Origin: Bacillota bacterium
GTDB lineage: Bacteria > Bacillota > Clostridia > Peptostreptococcales > Anaerovoracaceae
Assembly (NCBI GenBank): GCA_016302925.1
Contig: JAEDMR010000001.1
Location: 1-64,000 of the forward strand
DNA: 64,000 bases
Direction: 5' to 3'
The notes under the pieces: model-generated
What the model was told of the DNA's origin: nothing
The model's input: the letters and a program-made list of their open reading frames with translations, nothing else
The model's database searches: none
Program-made: the position numbers and the translations under genes
Shown: positions 17,560 to 27,261 of the stretch, piece after piece
How positions within the stretch are numbered: position 1 is the stretch's first letter
Layout of the letters: every line of letters starts with the position of its first letter

Positions 17560-18462
17560 CTATCCCAGTTTTTTCAACAGTTCAATGAGTCGATTCAATT
17601 CATCCCTGCTAAAGCACTCTATTTCTATTTTTCCTTTTTTTCCTTTTTCAACGATGCTCACTTTCGTTCCAAGTATCGTTTTCAGTTCCTCCTCCACACG
17701 AAGCGTGTCTGGATTTTTTTGTTTCTGTAAAGGTTTCTTTTTCGGTGCTTTTCCCAGTTCACTGACCAGCTTTTCTGTCTGCCGGACAGAAAGACCTTCT
17801 TCTATGATTTTATCACACAGCTGGCGCTGCAGGTTTCCATCCTCTACAGTAATCAGTGTTCTTCCATGTCCGGCAGTAAGCTCTCCTTCTGATACCTTCA
17901 AACGTATATGATCAGGCAGCTTCAAAAGTCGAAGAGAATTCGTGATATACGGTCTGCTTTTTCCCACACTCTTCGAAACCTGCTCCTGCGTCAGTCCAAA
18001 TGTGCTGATCATCTGATGCAGTCCCTCTGCTTCTTCAATGGGATTCAGATCCTCTCTCTGCATATTTTCTATAATTGCGATAAGCATGTTTTGCTCGTCA
18101 CTCAGTTCCCGGAGCAGGCATGGTACTTCCGACAGTCCGGCTTTCATGGCCGCACGCCATCTTCTTTCACCGGCTACGATTTCATAGCCTTTCTGTTTCT
18201 TTCTTACGACAATCGGTTGTATTATACCGTGTTCGCGGATGGAATCTGCCAGTTCTTCTATTTTTTCTTCCGGGAATGTCTTTCTTGGCTGGTTCACATT
18301 GGGCATGATTTCGTGGATACCGATATAGTTCACTCTGTCTTCTGCCGGAATATCCGCTATGCCCTTCTCATCTTTTTTCTCTTCTTCCGGAGCAGTGACC
18401 GGCACATCCGCAAACAATGCATCCAATCCTCTGCCTAGTCCTCCCTTTTTTGCTGCTGCCAT
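17560..18462 (-). CDS. spo0J: Chromosome-partitioning protein ParB (Spo0J)
   Basis: A 300-residue ParB: N-terminal KGGLGRGLDALFADV tail that stimulates Soj, CTPase/ParB domain (NVNQPRKTF, GERRWRAAMKAGL, IENMQREDLNPIEEA), a helix-turn-helix that reads parS (TQEQVSKSVGKSRPYITNSL) and a C-terminal dimerisation domain. ParB loads at parS, slides as a CTP-dependent clamp and recruits SMC. It starts two bases after the soj stop. Two parS-like sites lie within 2 kb. Confidence 0.97.
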   Translation of the reverse strand: MAAAKKGGLGRGLDALFADVPVTAPEEEKKDEKGIADIPAEDRVNYIGIHEIMPNVNQPRKTFPEEKIEELADSIREHGIIQPIVVRKKQKGYEIVAGERRWRAAMKAGLSEVPCLLRELSDEQNMLIAIIENMQREDLNPIEEAEGLHQMISTFGLTQEQVSKSVGKSRPYITNSLRLLKLPDHIRLKVSEGELTAGHGRTLITVEDGNLQRQLCDKIIEEGLSVRQTEKLVSELGKAPKKKPLQKQKNPDTLRVEEELKTILGTKVSIVEKGKKGKIEIECFSRDELNRLIELLKKLG

Positions 18463-18463
18463 T

Positions 18464-19234
18464 CTACTCTTCCTCCAGCTCTAAGAATTCTTCCGCAAAA
18501 TCCATATATGCTTCTGCACCCTTGGATTTCGGATCATATTCTGTAATCGGCATTCCATAGCTCGGTGCTTCTGCCAATCTGACGTTTCTTGGAATAACCG
18601 TGGAGTATACTTTTCCTCCGAAATATTTTTTCACTTCCTGTACCACCTGCAGCGACAGGTTTGTTCTTCCGTCAAACATGCTAAGGATTACACCCTGAAC
18701 GGTCAGTTTTGGATTCAGGCTTTTCTTTACCAGCTCTATGGTACTTACCAGCTGGCTTACTCCTTCCAGTGCATAAAATTCGCACTGAATCGGAATCAGC
18801 ACACTGTCCACTGCAGTCAGCGAGTTAATAGTCAGCAGTCCAAGTGACGGTGGGCAATCGATAAAAATATAGTCATACATATGACGAATCTTATCAAGCC
18901 CTTTCTTCAGGGAAATCTCTCTTCCCTTCATCTGTACCAGTTCAACCTCTGCACCTGCCAGATCCACGCTTGCCGGAATCAAATCCAGATTTTCCACAGT
19001 TGTCTGGATGATAGCTTCTCTCGGATCAAAATTTTGATCTACCAGAATATTATAAACCGTTTTTTCCAGATTTTTTTTCGATATTCCGATACCACTGGTG
19101 GTATTCCCCTGCGGGTCGATATCCAATATAAGTACTTTCTTCCCTTTGATTGCCAGGCAAGCTGCCAGGTTGATATTTGTTGTTGTTTTCCCTACTCCGC
19201 CCTTTTGATTAAATATTGCAATTGCTTTTCCCAA
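18464..19234 (-). CDS. soj: Chromosome-partitioning ATPase ParA (Soj)
   Basis: A 256-residue ParA/MinD-type ATPase with deviant Walker A FNQKGGVGKTTTNINL, Walker A' ILDIDPQGN, and Walker B FIDCPPSLGLLT. Soj works with ParB in origin segregation and regulates DnaA in Bacillus. The start codon reads TTG at 19234-19232, with AGGAGG ten bases upstream. No in-frame ATG gives the conserved N-terminus. It follows noc across the parS/terminator hairpin. Confidence 0.97.
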   Translation of the reverse strand: MGKAIAIFNQKGGVGKTTTNINLAACLAIKGKKVLILDIDPQGNTTSGIGISKKNLEKTVYNILVDQNFDPREAIIQTTVENLDLIPASVDLAGAEVELVQMKGREISLKKGLDKIRHMYDYIFIDCPPSLGLLTINSLTAVDSVLIPIQCEFYALEGVSQLVSTIELVKKSLNPKLTVQGVILSMFDGRTNLSLQVVQEVKKYFGGKVYSTVIPRNVRLAEAPSYGMPITEYDPKSKGAEAYMDFAEEFLELEEE

Positions 19235-19319
19235 AGTAGTCGTCCCTCCTGTTTAAATTGTCTAATTGCTGACAGGTAATATTATATAATACTTTCAGAT
19301 TTATTTCTACTGATTTTGA

Positions 19320-19361
19320 AAAAAAGACCGATGTTTCACGTGAAACATCGGTCTTTTTTTG
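19320..19361 (-). terminator. noc terminator built around parS
   Basis: An almost perfect palindrome AAAAAGACCGATGTTTCACG and its complement (centre 19340) is flanked by A-runs and T-runs, so it can act as an intrinsic terminator in both directions. The noc stop codon (19336-19338) is inside the stem. Confidence 0.75.
19332..19347. other. parS: Perfect parS site in the noc 3' end
   Basis: TGTTTCACGTGAAACA is identical to the consensus bacterial parS recognised by Spo0J/ParB. The last codons of noc and its stop are written within the site. Confidence 0.95.
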
Positions 19362-20232
19362 GTATGGTAATTTTTAATTCAAGTACATCCCCCTTATCCT
19401 CCTGAGAAAAAATGGCATTATTTTCCATTTCTTTTATCTGCAGAAAAGCCTTGCGGATTGTGTTCACATAAATCTTATAACTGATATAGTTTACTTTATT
19501 TTTTTTACGATTCTGCTCCTCCTGTCCTGACAGCAGATCCTCCACGAGTTTTTCAGTCTGTTTGACATTCAGATTATTTTTTATGACCCGGGAAATCACT
19601 TTTCTTCTGTCTGATTCACCATGAATACGAAGAAGGGCTCGCGCATGACGCTCTGTAAGCCTGTGCTCTGTCAATATTTCCTGAATATCATCAGGCAGCG
19701 AGAGAATGCGGATTTTGTTGGAGATCGTGGACTGCTGCTTGCCGACTTTCTGTGCGATTTCACTCTGCGTCAGACCGAAATCATCCATCAGCTTCTTATA
19801 AGCACGTGCCTCTTCCAGATAGTCCAGATTTTCTCTCTGCACATTTTCCACCAGTGCAACCAGTGCAGCCTCTTCTTCCTCCATACTCCGTACGATAGAA
19901 GGAATGGCGGCAAGTCCGGCCAGACAAGCTGCACGATATCTCCGCTCACCGGCTATTACTAAAAAATTACCGTCCAAAGCGGGTCTGACGAGAATCGGCT
20001 GAAGAACGCCATAATCACGTATGGAAGAAGCAAGCTGTGTCAGCTCTTCTTCACGAAAAATTTTTCGGGGCTGCTCCGGATTCAGAAAAATCTGATGGAT
20101 CGGAATTTGAACCACTTCCTGCTTCAAAGAAGCTTTTTCCTGCTCCGCTGCCTTCGACTCGAGAACAGATGGCGGGGCACTCCGCGACGTACCGAACAAT
20201 CCTCCGGATTTCTTTCCCAGCAATTCTAACAT
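19336..20232 (-). CDS. noc: ParB-like nucleoid occlusion protein
   Basis: Noc is a ParB paralogue that binds Noc-binding sites and stops division over the nucleoid. This protein of about 298 residues has an N-terminal basic segment that may bind membrane (LLGKKSGGLFG), the ParB/CTPase motifs NPEQPRKIF and GERRYRAACLAGL, VENVQRENLDYLEEA, and a helix-turn-helix (TQSEIAQKVGKQQSTISNKI). Position upstream of soj and downstream of rsmG matches Bacillus noc. The start at 20232 has GGGGGAAG upstream. The C-terminus (KKDRCFT) is encoded by parS itself. Confidence 0.92.
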   Translation of the reverse strand: MLELLGKKSGGLFGTSRSAPPSVLESKAAEQEKASLKQEVVQIPIHQIFLNPEQPRKIFREEELTQLASSIRDYGVLQPILVRPALDGNFLVIAGERRYRAACLAGLAAIPSIVRSMEEEEAALVALVENVQRENLDYLEEARAYKKLMDDFGLTQSEIAQKVGKQQSTISNKIRILSLPDDIQEILTEHRLTERHARALLRIHGESDRRKVISRVIKNNLNVKQTEKLVEDLLSGQEEQNRKKNKVNYISYKIYVNTIRKAFLQIKEMENNAIFSQEDKGDVLELKITIPKKDRCFT

Positions 20233-20339
20233 AATTCTTCCCCCTTTTTTCTCCGGTCTTTCTATAGAAACACCTGTACACACTTCTCAGGGAAATCATA
20301 TCATTTCCCGCAGTACCTGTGTTGTTTTTTTTCTGCCAA

Positions 20340-20380
20340 GAAAAAAAGAAAGCCCCCTGTTTTCGCTATTTCAGGGGGTC
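20340..20380 (-). terminator. Terminator overlapping the rsmG stop
   Basis: On the minus strand CCCCCTG pairs with CAGGGGG across a 12-base loop and is followed by a T-rich tract. The left arm includes the last codons of rsmG. It separates rsmG from noc. Confidence 0.85.
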
Positions 20381-21076
20381 TTTCGACGGGGTTCCGGCTT
20401 TTCTGGGATATTTCGCCGGCGTATTTCTTATTTTTTTTATGAACAAAATCCGATGATCCAAACCATACCGGTTCAGAGGAGCCGATTCTACCCGTTCCAG
20501 CTGCCCGCCCAGCAGAAAAATTGCTTTTTTAGCCTGGTCAATTTCTTCCTCTGCATCCGGACCTTTATAGGCAAAAAGATACCCGCCCTGCCGGATGAAA
20601 GGAAGGCAGTATTCTGACAGGGTTGCCAGGTTTGCAACCGCCCTGGAAACACAAAGATCATACTTCTCGCGATGTGCTTTGTTTCTGGCCAGTTCCTCTG
20701 CACGGGCATGGACTGTGGAAACATTTCGGATTCCGATGGAAGACGTCAGTTCGTCGATAATATTCAGACGTTTTTTCAGAGAATCCATCAGAATAAACTG
20801 CTTTTCCGGTGAAACAACGGCAAGTGGAACACCCGGGAAACCACCGCCCGTTCCCACATCGATGATTTTATTCGCAGACTGATATTCGGGAAATCCGCAG
20901 CAAAGCACAGAATCCAGCAAATGTTTAATAATGAATTCATCCCGGTCTGTGATGGCAGTCAGATTCACCTTTTCATTCCAGGAAAGGACACCTTCCATAT
21001 ACTGTTCCAGCTGCCGTGCCATCTCAGGGGAACAGGAAACACCCACAGCATCGAACGCTTCTTTTATCTGCAACAT
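20366..21076 (-). CDS. rsmG: 16S rRNA (guanine527-N7)-methyltransferase
   Basis: RsmG (GidB) methylates G527 of 16S rRNA; loss gives low-level streptomycin resistance. The 236-residue protein shows [16 protein letters not shown], the SAM motif [16 protein letters not shown], and [18 protein letters not shown]. The start overlaps the end of mnmG by 13 bp. The mnmE-mnmG-rsmG order is the classic origin-proximal arrangement. Confidence 0.97.
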   Translation of the reverse strand: MLQIKEAFDAVGVSCSPEMARQLEQYMEGVLSWNEKVNLTAITDRDEFIIKHLLDSVLCCGFPEYQSANKIIDVGTGGGFPGVPLAVVSPEKQFILMDSLKKRLNIIDELTSSIGIRNVSTVHARAEELARNKAHREKYDLCVSRAVANLATLSEYCLPFIRQGGYLFAYKGPDAEEEIDQAKKAIFLLGGQLERVESAPLNRYGLDHRILFIKKIRNTPAKYPRKAGTPSKDPLK

Positions 21077-22959
21077 GACTGACCCTTTCTTCTCTGTTTC
21101 TCCAGATATACCTGAAGTACATTGATGTCTGCAGGGGAAACACCGCTGATGCGGGATGCCTGTCCGACCGATTCAGGCTGAATCTGGTTCAGCTTCTGCA
21201 CCGCTTCAATTCGCAGACCTTCGATGAGACTGTAATCGAAATGCTGAGGCAGTTTACGGTTTTCCAGCTTCTTATACCGTTCAATCTGCGCCATCTGCTT
21301 CTGAATATATCCTTCATATTTAATTTGAACTTCAAGCTGTGTCACTTCGTGGTAAGACAGCATCGGTCTGGTTTCATCATCGATTTCCGCCAGATCTGTA
21401 TAAGATATCTGAGGACGACGGAGAAGTTCTGCCATGGAAACACGATTCTGCAGTGGAGAGGTTCCCCGGGCAATGAGGAAATCATTTGCTTCCTTCGGAC
21501 CTACCAGCTTCTCCTCCAGACGGGACGCTTCTTTGGCTACCGCATTTTTCTTCGCCAGATAACGAGAATATCTTTCCTTAGTTGCCAGTCCAATACAGTA
21601 ACTTTTTTCCGTAAGCCTCTGATCCGCATTATCCTGCCTCAGAACCAGCCTGTATTCAGCTCTGCTGGTCATAATCCGATAAGGCTCATTGGTACCTTTG
21701 GACACCAAATCGTCGATGAGAACGCCGATATAAGCCTCGTCTCTTCCAAGAATCAGTGGATTTTTTCCGGAAATTTTCAGTGCAGCGTTGATTCCGGCCA
21801 TCAGGCCCTGTGCGGCTGCCTCTTCATACCCGGAACTTCCGTTGAACTGCCCGGCACAAAACAGGTTTTCAATATAACGATATTCCAGATTCAGCTGCAG
21901 ATCCTGCGGATCAATGCAGTCGTATTCTATGGCGTATGCCGGCCGAACAATACGCAGATTCTCCAGACCGGGTATGGTTCTGTAGAATGCCAGCTGTACA
22001 TCTTCCGGCAAGCTGGAACTCATTCCCTGTATGTACATTTCATCTGTATCCAGTCCCTCCGGTTCGATAAACAGCTGATGCCTTTCCTTATCTGCAAACC
22101 GGTTCACCTTATCCTCGATGGATGGACAGTACCGCGGACCGATTCCCTCAATCTGACCGCCGAAAAGTGCAGACCGGTGGAAATTGGCACGGATTACATT
22201 ATGTGTTTCCTCGTTGGTATAAGTCAGCCAGCAGGAAACCTGATTTTCACCAATTGAATCATTCATGAAAGAGAAAGGAACGATTTTCTCATCTCCCTTC
22301 TGTTCCTGCATCTTCGTGTAGTCCAGACTCTGGCCCAGGCATCTGGCAGGGGTTCCGGTCTTGAACCGGCGCAGCTTCATGCCATGTTTTTTCAGATTAT
22401 CTGCCAGATCATTGGATGGAGCCAGTCCGTTCGGACCGCTTTCAAATGCGCTGTCACCGATAAAAATTTTTCCCCGAAGAAAGGTTCCAGTGGCGAGGAT
22501 GACAGCTTTCGCCCTATACCAGGTATGGGTTCTTGTTTCAATCCCGCATACTTTACCATCTTCTACAATCAGATCCGTGACTTCCATCTGCCGCATATCC
22601 AGATGATCCGTATGCTCGATGGTCTTTTTCATTTCCAGGTGGTATCTGTTCTTGTCAGCCTGCGCCCGCAAAGAATGCACTGCCGGCCCTTTGGCTGTAT
22701 TGAGCATCTTGCTCTGGATAAAGGTTTTATCAATATTTTTTCCCATTTCTCCGCCCAGGGCATCAATTTCCCGGACAAGATGTCCCTTTCCGGTTCCTCC
22801 GATGGATGGGTTGCAGGGCATCATAGCCACTGCTTCCAGATTCATGGAGCATAGAAGGGTTTCTTTTCCCATTCTCGCACATGCCAGTGCCGCTTCACAG
22901 CCGGCATGTCCGGCACCGATGACAATGACATCGTATTCCCCCATAAAAAGATGTTCCAT
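21064..22959 (-). CDS. mnmG: tRNA uridine-5-carboxymethylaminomethyl modification enzyme MnmG
   Basis: MnmG (GidA) is an FAD enzyme that, with MnmE, modifies the wobble uridine U34 of certain tRNAs. The 631-residue protein has the FAD motif [39 protein letters not shown], and the GidA signature [20 protein letters not shown]. The C-terminal MnmE-binding helical domain ends near [21 protein letters not shown] lies before the ATG. Confidence 0.98.
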   Translation of the reverse strand: MEHLFMGEYDVIVIGAGHAGCEAALACARMGKETLLCSMNLEAVAMMPCNPSIGGTGKGHLVREIDALGGEMGKNIDKTFIQSKMLNTAKGPAVHSLRAQADKNRYHLEMKKTIEHTDHLDMRQMEVTDLIVEDGKVCGIETRTHTWYRAKAVILATGTFLRGKIFIGDSAFESGPNGLAPSNDLADNLKKHGMKLRRFKTGTPARCLGQSLDYTKMQEQKGDEKIVPFSFMNDSIGENQVSCWLTYTNEETHNVIRANFHRSALFGGQIEGIGPRYCPSIEDKVNRFADKERHQLFIEPEGLDTDEMYIQGMSSSLPEDVQLAFYRTIPGLENLRIVRPAYAIEYDCIDPQDLQLNLEYRYIENLFCAGQFNGSSGYEEAAAQGLMAGINAALKISGKNPLILGRDEAYIGVLIDDLVSKGTNEPYRIMTSRAEYRLVLRQDNADQRLTEKSYCIGLATKERYSRYLAKKNAVAKEASRLEEKLVGPKEANDFLIARGTSPLQNRVSMAELLRRPQISYTDLAEIDDETRPMLSYHEVTQLEVQIKYEGYIQKQMAQIERYKKLENRKLPQHFDYSLIEGLRIEAVQKLNQIQPESVGQASRISGVSPADINVLQVYLEKQRRKGQSCCR

Positions 22960-23002
22960 ATTTCACTCCTTCTATATCATCGATCTGTATGATCTGACTG
23001 TA

Positions 23003-24364
23003 TTATTTACCCAGACAGAATCTTGAAAACACTTCGTTGATGACATCACCGGACACGGTTTCGCCAACGATCTCTCCCAGAAGTTCGTAAGCCCGGTTTA
23101 CGTCAATCTCAAGAAATTCCAGCGGCTGACGAATCTGGGCCATGGAAATTGCATCCGTGACCGAAGAGACTGCCTGTTCCAGCAGATTCTTATGACGCAC
23201 ACTGGTCACCAGCACACTGTTCTTCTGATTCAACTTCCCCCCGTAAACCAGATCCGCGATGGCATCTTCAATCTCTGTGATGCCCTTCTCTTCTTTCAGA
23301 GAAGCTTCTATAACAACTGCAGACGGAATACGCTGCCTGAGAGAATCGGATGTAATCTTCTGCGGAAGATCCACCTTGTTCAGTATTACAATTGCCTGCC
23401 GGTCCCCCAGATGAGAAAGTATCTCTTCATCCTCAGAATCCAGGTTTCTGCTGCCATCCACCATGAAAAGAACAAGGTCTGACTGATTAAATGATTCCTT
23501 ACTCTTTTCAATCCCGATTTTTTCGATGATATCCTCCGTCTGGCGGATTCCTGCTGTATCTGTCAGTTTCACAGGAATGTTTCGAATAGAAAGCATCTCT
23601 TCAATGGTATCTCTGGTGGTTCCGGGAATCTCTGTCACGATGGCGCGGGTCTCCCGGAGCAGAGCATTCATCAGTGAAGACTTCCCTACATTGGGTTTCC
23701 CAATAATGGAAACGGACAGTCCCTCCCGAATCATTCTCCCTGTATCTGCCGTGGAAAGCAGTGAAGATATTTGATCTTTCGTCTGAACCAGACCCGACAA
23801 AAGATTTTCATAGGTCAGTTCCTCGATATCTTCATCGGGATAATCAATGTTCACCGTGATATTAACCAGAAGATCCAGAAGGTGTGCACGGATTTCACGA
23901 ACAACATTTCCTAACTTGCCCTCCAGCTGGCCCAATGCAACATCGAAAGAAGCATCTGACTTTGCGCGGATCAGATCGATCACAGCTTCGGCCTGAGAAA
24001 GATCTAATCTCCCGTTGAGAAATGCACGCTTGGTAAATTCCCCGGGTTCCGCAAGGCGTGCACCGTTTCGAAGCACCAGCGATAGGATTTTGCGAAGTGA
24101 TACGATGCTTCCATGACACTGAATTTCCACCACATTCTCCGTTGTATAAGAATGTGGACCTTTCATATAGACGGCCATAACCTCATCGATGCAGTCGCCG
24201 GTGAAATTGTCATAAACATGTCCATATGTGAGGACCTTATCCTCTGTTTTTCGTCCCCGGAATATCTTCTGAAGAATCGGCAGAGCATCCTCCCCACTGA
24301 TTCTGACAATGCCGATGCCTCCTTCTCCCAATGCCGTGGCAATGGCAGCAATGGTATCTTCCAT
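23003..24364 (-). CDS. mnmE: tRNA modification GTPase MnmE
   Basis: MnmE is the GTPase partner of MnmG in wobble-uridine modification. The 453-residue protein has a TrmE N-domain (TIAAIATALGEGGIGIVRIS), an inserted Ras-like G domain (GKPNVGKSSLMNALL, DTAGIR, LNKVDL) and the C-terminal FCLGK, close to the usual FCIGK with the catalytic cysteine retained. It is upstream of mnmG by 43 bp and behind the jag terminator. Confidence 0.98.
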   Translation of the reverse strand: MEDTIAAIATALGEGGIGIVRISGEDALPILQKIFRGRKTEDKVLTYGHVYDNFTGDCIDEVMAVYMKGPHSYTTENVVEIQCHGSIVSLRKILSLVLRNGARLAEPGEFTKRAFLNGRLDLSQAEAVIDLIRAKSDASFDVALGQLEGKLGNVVREIRAHLLDLLVNITVNIDYPDEDIEELTYENLLSGLVQTKDQISSLLSTADTGRMIREGLSVSIIGKPNVGKSSLMNALLRETRAIVTEIPGTTRDTIEEMLSIRNIPVKLTDTAGIRQTEDIIEKIGIEKSKESFNQSDLVLFMVDGSRNLDSEDEEILSHLGDRQAIVILNKVDLPQKITSDSLRQRIPSAVVIEASLKEEKGITEIEDAIADLVYGGKLNQKNSVLVTSVRHKNLLEQAVSSVTDAISMAQIRQPLEFLEIDVNRAYELLGEIVGETVSGDVINEVFSRFCLGK

Positions 24365-24392
24365 AACCTTCTCCTTCAGTATCTTCTCAAGA

Positions 24393-24424
24393 ATAAAACA
24401 GCCCGCTCTAAAAAAAGCGGGTTG
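24393..24424 (-). terminator. Terminator after jag
   Basis: On the minus strand ACCCGCT pairs with AGCGGGC, followed by TGTTTTATT. It closes the rpmH-rnpA-yidD-yidC-jag operon. Confidence 0.8.
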
Positions 24425-24432
24425 TATTCCAA

Positions 24433-25350
24433 TTATTTTAATTCAATGATAACCCGTCTGTATGGGTCCTGACCCTCACTCTTCGTAGTGACATAAGGGT
24501 GGTTCTGCAGTGTGGCGTGAATCACTTTCCGCTCATACGGATTCATAGGTTCCAGTTTCACACTTCTTCTGGTTTTCACGACCTTGTTGGCAAGGCGGAT
24601 TGCCAGCATTTCCAGAGTCTTTTCTCTCTTGGTACGGTAATTTTCCGCATCCACGACAACTCTGGTGTATTTTTCCTGATCCTTATTAACAACCAGGCTG
24701 GTCAGATACTGAATGGCATCCAGCGTCTGGCCGCGTTTTCCGATAATTGTACCGGAATCTTTACCCTGAATGTCGATGTACAGGGCATCGCCGCCTTCCT
24801 TCGCGGTAATATCCAGAGAAAGACCCATCTGCTCGGTCACTTCTGCAAGGAAATCCAGTGCGATGTGATTTTCGCATACGGTCAGTTCCTCATCCGGAAC
24901 CCTTGCAATTACAGGCTCAATTGGTTCATGGAATTCTTTTAATTCCCTGTCCCGACGCTCTTTTCTCGGTTTATTATTCCGGCTGTTTCTGTCTTTTCTG
25001 TTATTATTATTGCGTTTCGGCGATGATGTTCTGTTCTCCGGTTCATTTGAAGTCTGTGTCTTCTTCTGTTTCTCAGTACGCACAGGCTTCTCGGTTATTT
25101 CCTTCTTTTCGGAAATTTCTGTCTTCGGTGCTTCCTTTGCAGCAGGTGCTTCCTGCTTCTTTTCTTCCACCTTAACAGGCTTTTTCTTTTCAACTCTTAC
25201 TTTTGCAAGTTTGGAACCGATACCGAAAAAACCTCTTGAAGGTTCTTCCAGGACTGTCACATCGACTTCGTCTATTGTAAGCTGCAGATCGTCCAGCGCC
25301 AGTTTCACGGCAGTATCGACGTCTGTGCCCCATTTTTCAGAATAATCCAT
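24433..25350 (-). CDS. jag: RNA-binding protein Jag/KhpB
   Basis: About 305 residues. A Jag-N domain (SEKWGTDVDTAVKLALDDLQ, SRGFFGIGSKLAKV) is followed by a long charged linker rich in K, E, N and R (about 60-150), a KH domain (GKRGQTLDAIQYLTSLV) and an R3H domain (MNPYERKVIHATLQ). KhpB with KhpA binds many RNAs and influences envelope growth in streptococci. The start at 25350 has GGAGG eleven bases upstream. It lies directly after yidC, the conserved order. Confidence 0.93.
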   Translation of the reverse strand: MDYSEKWGTDVDTAVKLALDDLQLTIDEVDVTVLEEPSRGFFGIGSKLAKVRVEKKKPVKVEEKKQEAPAAKEAPKTEISEKKEITEKPVRTEKQKKTQTSNEPENRTSSPKRNNNNRKDRNSRNNKPRKERRDRELKEFHEPIEPVIARVPDEELTVCENHIALDFLAEVTEQMGLSLDITAKEGGDALYIDIQGKDSGTIIGKRGQTLDAIQYLTSLVVNKDQEKYTRVVVDAENYRTKREKTLEMLAIRLANKVVKTRRSVKLEPMNPYERKVIHATLQNHPYVTTKSEGQDPYRRVIIELK

Positions 25351-25374
25351 ATTAATTCTGTTCCTCCAATGCAC

Positions 25375-26109
25375 TTATGCTCTTGCCTTGCTTTTTTTCT
25401 TTCCCTTCGGTGCTTCTTCTTCGTTCATCTTTTTTTTCAGCTGGTTAAAGCGGATATTATAGAATATCTGAATCACCTGGCTGAAGAACCAGTAAATTGC
25501 CAGACCGGCCGGATAGCTTCTGGCCATCAGCAGAATAGTAACCGGGAAGACGTACTGCATCATCTTATTCATTACATTCATCTGCTGCATGGAAGGATTG
25601 TTTCCGCCGTTCAGATTATTCTTCTGATTCATGGTGAAGGAAATATATGTGGCAATACCTGCCGCAACAGGCAGGATCCACTTGTCAGGCTGCGCCAGGT
25701 CCTTGATCCAAAGGAAAGGTTCGTGAATCGCAAACAGCATCATGTCTGCTTTATCCATGTTGCTGAAATAAACCATCGGATTTCTGAGCAGTGCGAACAG
25801 AGCCATAATGATGAACATCTGAATCACCATCGGCAGGCAGCCGGCAGACATGCTGACACCTTCCTGCTTGTAAAGCTCCTGGAGCTTTTCATTCATCATC
25901 ATCTGATCTTTCGCATACTTCTGCTGAATTTCCTTAATCTTCGGATTGAGTTTGGACATTTTCGCAGTTGACATGATCTGCTTCGCATAAAGCGGATATA
26001 AACAGAGCTTAACGACCAGGGTAACAATAATCAGGGAAATTCCATAGTTACCGATCAGCTCATATAACCACATAAGCAGATAACCCATTGGTTGCGCTAA
26101 TAATCTCAT
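25375..26109 (-). CDS. yidC: Membrane protein insertase YidC (SpoIIIJ/OxaA type)
   Basis: YidC inserts proteins into the cytoplasmic membrane alone or with SecYEG. The 244-residue protein has about five helices, the conserved YGISLIIVTLVVKLCLYPLY segment with its hydrophilic-groove positive residue (K), a cytoplasmic coiled loop (KIKEIQQKYAKDQ) and a basic C-terminal tail. No lipobox precedes the first helix, unlike Bacillus SpoIIIJ. The neighbours yidD and jag confirm the assignment. Confidence 0.95.
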   Translation of the reverse strand: MRLLAQPMGYLLMWLYELIGNYGISLIIVTLVVKLCLYPLYAKQIMSTAKMSKLNPKIKEIQQKYAKDQMMMNEKLQELYKQEGVSMSAGCLPMVIQMFIIMALFALLRNPMVYFSNMDKADMMLFAIHEPFLWIKDLAQPDKWILPVAAGIATYISFTMNQKNNLNGGNNPSMQQMNVMNKMMQYVFPVTILLMARSYPAGLAIYWFFSQVIQIFYNIRFNQLKKKMNEEEAPKGKKKSKARA

Positions 26110-26121
26110 TCAATTCCTCCA

Positions 26122-26352
26122 TTATTCCAAAGGGTCGTAGCCCCCCTCATGCCAGGGGTGACACTTCAGAATCCGTTTGATTCCTAAGTAAGTGCCCTTG
26201 ATTGCTCCGTATTTTTCTACAGCCTGTATAAAATATACCGAGCAGGTGGGCGTAAACCGGCAGGTAGGTGGAAATAAAGGAGAAATACAAATCTGATAAA
26301 ATCTCACCAGACCTATCAGGATCTTTTTAAAAAAAGAACTCACGTATTTCAT
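26122..26352 (-). CDS. yidD: Membrane protein insertion efficiency factor YidD
   Basis: A 76-residue YidD with the signature [20 protein letters not shown] and the C-terminal [18 protein letters not shown]. YidD helps membrane insertion in an undefined way. The start at 26352 shares one base with the rnpA stop (TAATG); the longer frame to 26415 lies inside rnpA. Confidence 0.95.
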   Translation of the reverse strand: MKYVSSFFKKILIGLVRFYQICISPLFPPTCRFTPTCSVYFIQAVEKYGAIKGTYLGIKRILKCHPWHEGGYDPLE

Positions 26353-26696
26353 TATTTCTTTATTACTCCGGCTCGTTTCATCGCAGAAAGAAGAGATTTC
26401 TCCACTTCCGCACACTTCTTTCCGGAAATGGTGTTTCTGGCGATAATGATAAAATCATAATGCGCATGCTGCGGAAGTTTTTCCGCCAGATGACGGTAGC
26501 TTTCCTTCATAAGCCGTCTCGCCCTGTTTCTTTTCACACTGTTTCCGACTTTTTTACTTGCTAAAAAACCTGTCCTATTGTAAACAAGCCCGTTAGGCCG
26601 ATAAAACAGCACCACGAACCTGTCACCCACAGATTTTCCGCGATTGTAAATCGACTGAAAATCTGTTTTTTTTCGCAAAACATTTCTTTTCAGCAT
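26352..26696 (-). CDS. rnpA: Ribonuclease P protein component
   Basis: RnpA binds RNase P RNA and helps process tRNA 5' ends. The 114-residue protein has the N-terminal [19 protein letters not shown] and the RNR motif [24 protein letters not shown] lies upstream of the ATG. Position after rpmH is conserved in nearly all bacteria. Confidence 0.97.
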   Translation of the reverse strand: MLKRNVLRKKTDFQSIYNRGKSVGDRFVVLFYRPNGLVYNRTGFLASKKVGNSVKRNRARRLMKESYRHLAEKLPQHAHYDFIIIARNTISGKKCAEVEKSLLSAMKRAGVIKK

Positions 26697-26742
26697 GTTT
26701 CCTCTTTTCGAGCGTTTACTGCTCTCTCAAAGCATAAGGAAA

Positions 26743-26877
26743 TTAAGCAGTTAATTTCTTTCTGCCTCTTGCTCTTCTTCTCTTCAGAACGTTTCTGCCA
26801 TTCTTGGTGGACATTCTCTTTCTGAAGCCGTGTTCCTTCATTCTCTGCCGTTTCTTAGGCTGTAAAGTCATTTTCAT
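26743..26877 (-). CDS. rpmH: 50S ribosomal protein L34
   Basis: A 44-residue very basic protein ([18 protein letters not shown], ending [12 protein letters not shown]), the standard L34 length. The start at 26877 has GGGAG about 12 bases upstream; the longer frame lacks family support. It heads the leftward operon from oriC and has a consensus promoter. Confidence 0.97.
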   Translation of the reverse strand: MKMTLQPKKRQRMKEHGFRKRMSTKNGRNVLKRRRARGRKKLTA

Positions 26878-26949
26878 ATTGGTTGTTCTCCCTTCTAAAA
26901 TAATAAGCTCGTGTGCATCTAAATTCCAATGGCACACAGATACCTAAGT

Positions 26950-26978
26950 AGTATACTTCAAAAATTTTTAATTGTCAA
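26950..26978 (-). promoter_or_regulatory. rpmH operon promoter
   Basis: On the minus strand TTGACA (26978-26973), a 17-bp spacer and TATACT (26955-26950) make a near-perfect housekeeping-sigma promoter about 72 bp upstream of the rpmH start. Confidence 0.9.
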
Positions 26979-27194
26979 TGAAATTATTATTTCTAAGTAT
27001 TCACATTTACGATTTCCACGTATGTTAAAAATATAGAAATACATCCACATATTATGATTCAGCTGCATCGGAATAAAAATTTCAAACGGCTGAAAATACA
27101 ATAAAAAAAGACGATTCTACTTATGCACAATTTTATCCTCAACCCATGGATAAAAATCTAAAAAAATATATTTCGTTTTCCATGTAATTCATAC

Positions 27195-27223
27195 TTGCTT
27201 GTGGATAACTATTTTTGTACAAT
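27195..27223 (+). promoter_or_regulatory. dnaA promoter overlapping a DnaA box
   Basis: TTGCTT, a 17-bp spacer and TACAAT lie about 40 bp upstream of the dnaA ATG. The perfect DnaA box at 27200-27208 starts at the last base of the -35, so DnaA autorepression is likely. Confidence 0.7.
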
Positions 27224-27261
27224 AAGAATATATCATTTAGAAAAAGAAGTGAAGGTTTCAT

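Larger units (their letters stand above)
26938..27261. other. oriC: oriC, dnaA-upstream DnaA-box cluster
   Basis: A 384-bp AT-rich gap lies between rpmH and dnaA. It contains a perfect DnaA box TTATGCACA (27121-27129), a perfect reverse box TGTGGATAA (27200-27208), and one-mismatch boxes at 27133-27141 (TTATCCTCA) and 27145-27153 (CATGGATAA). Gene orientation switches here. Together with the dnaA-dnaN gap it forms a bipartite origin like that of Bacillus. Confidence 0.88.
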
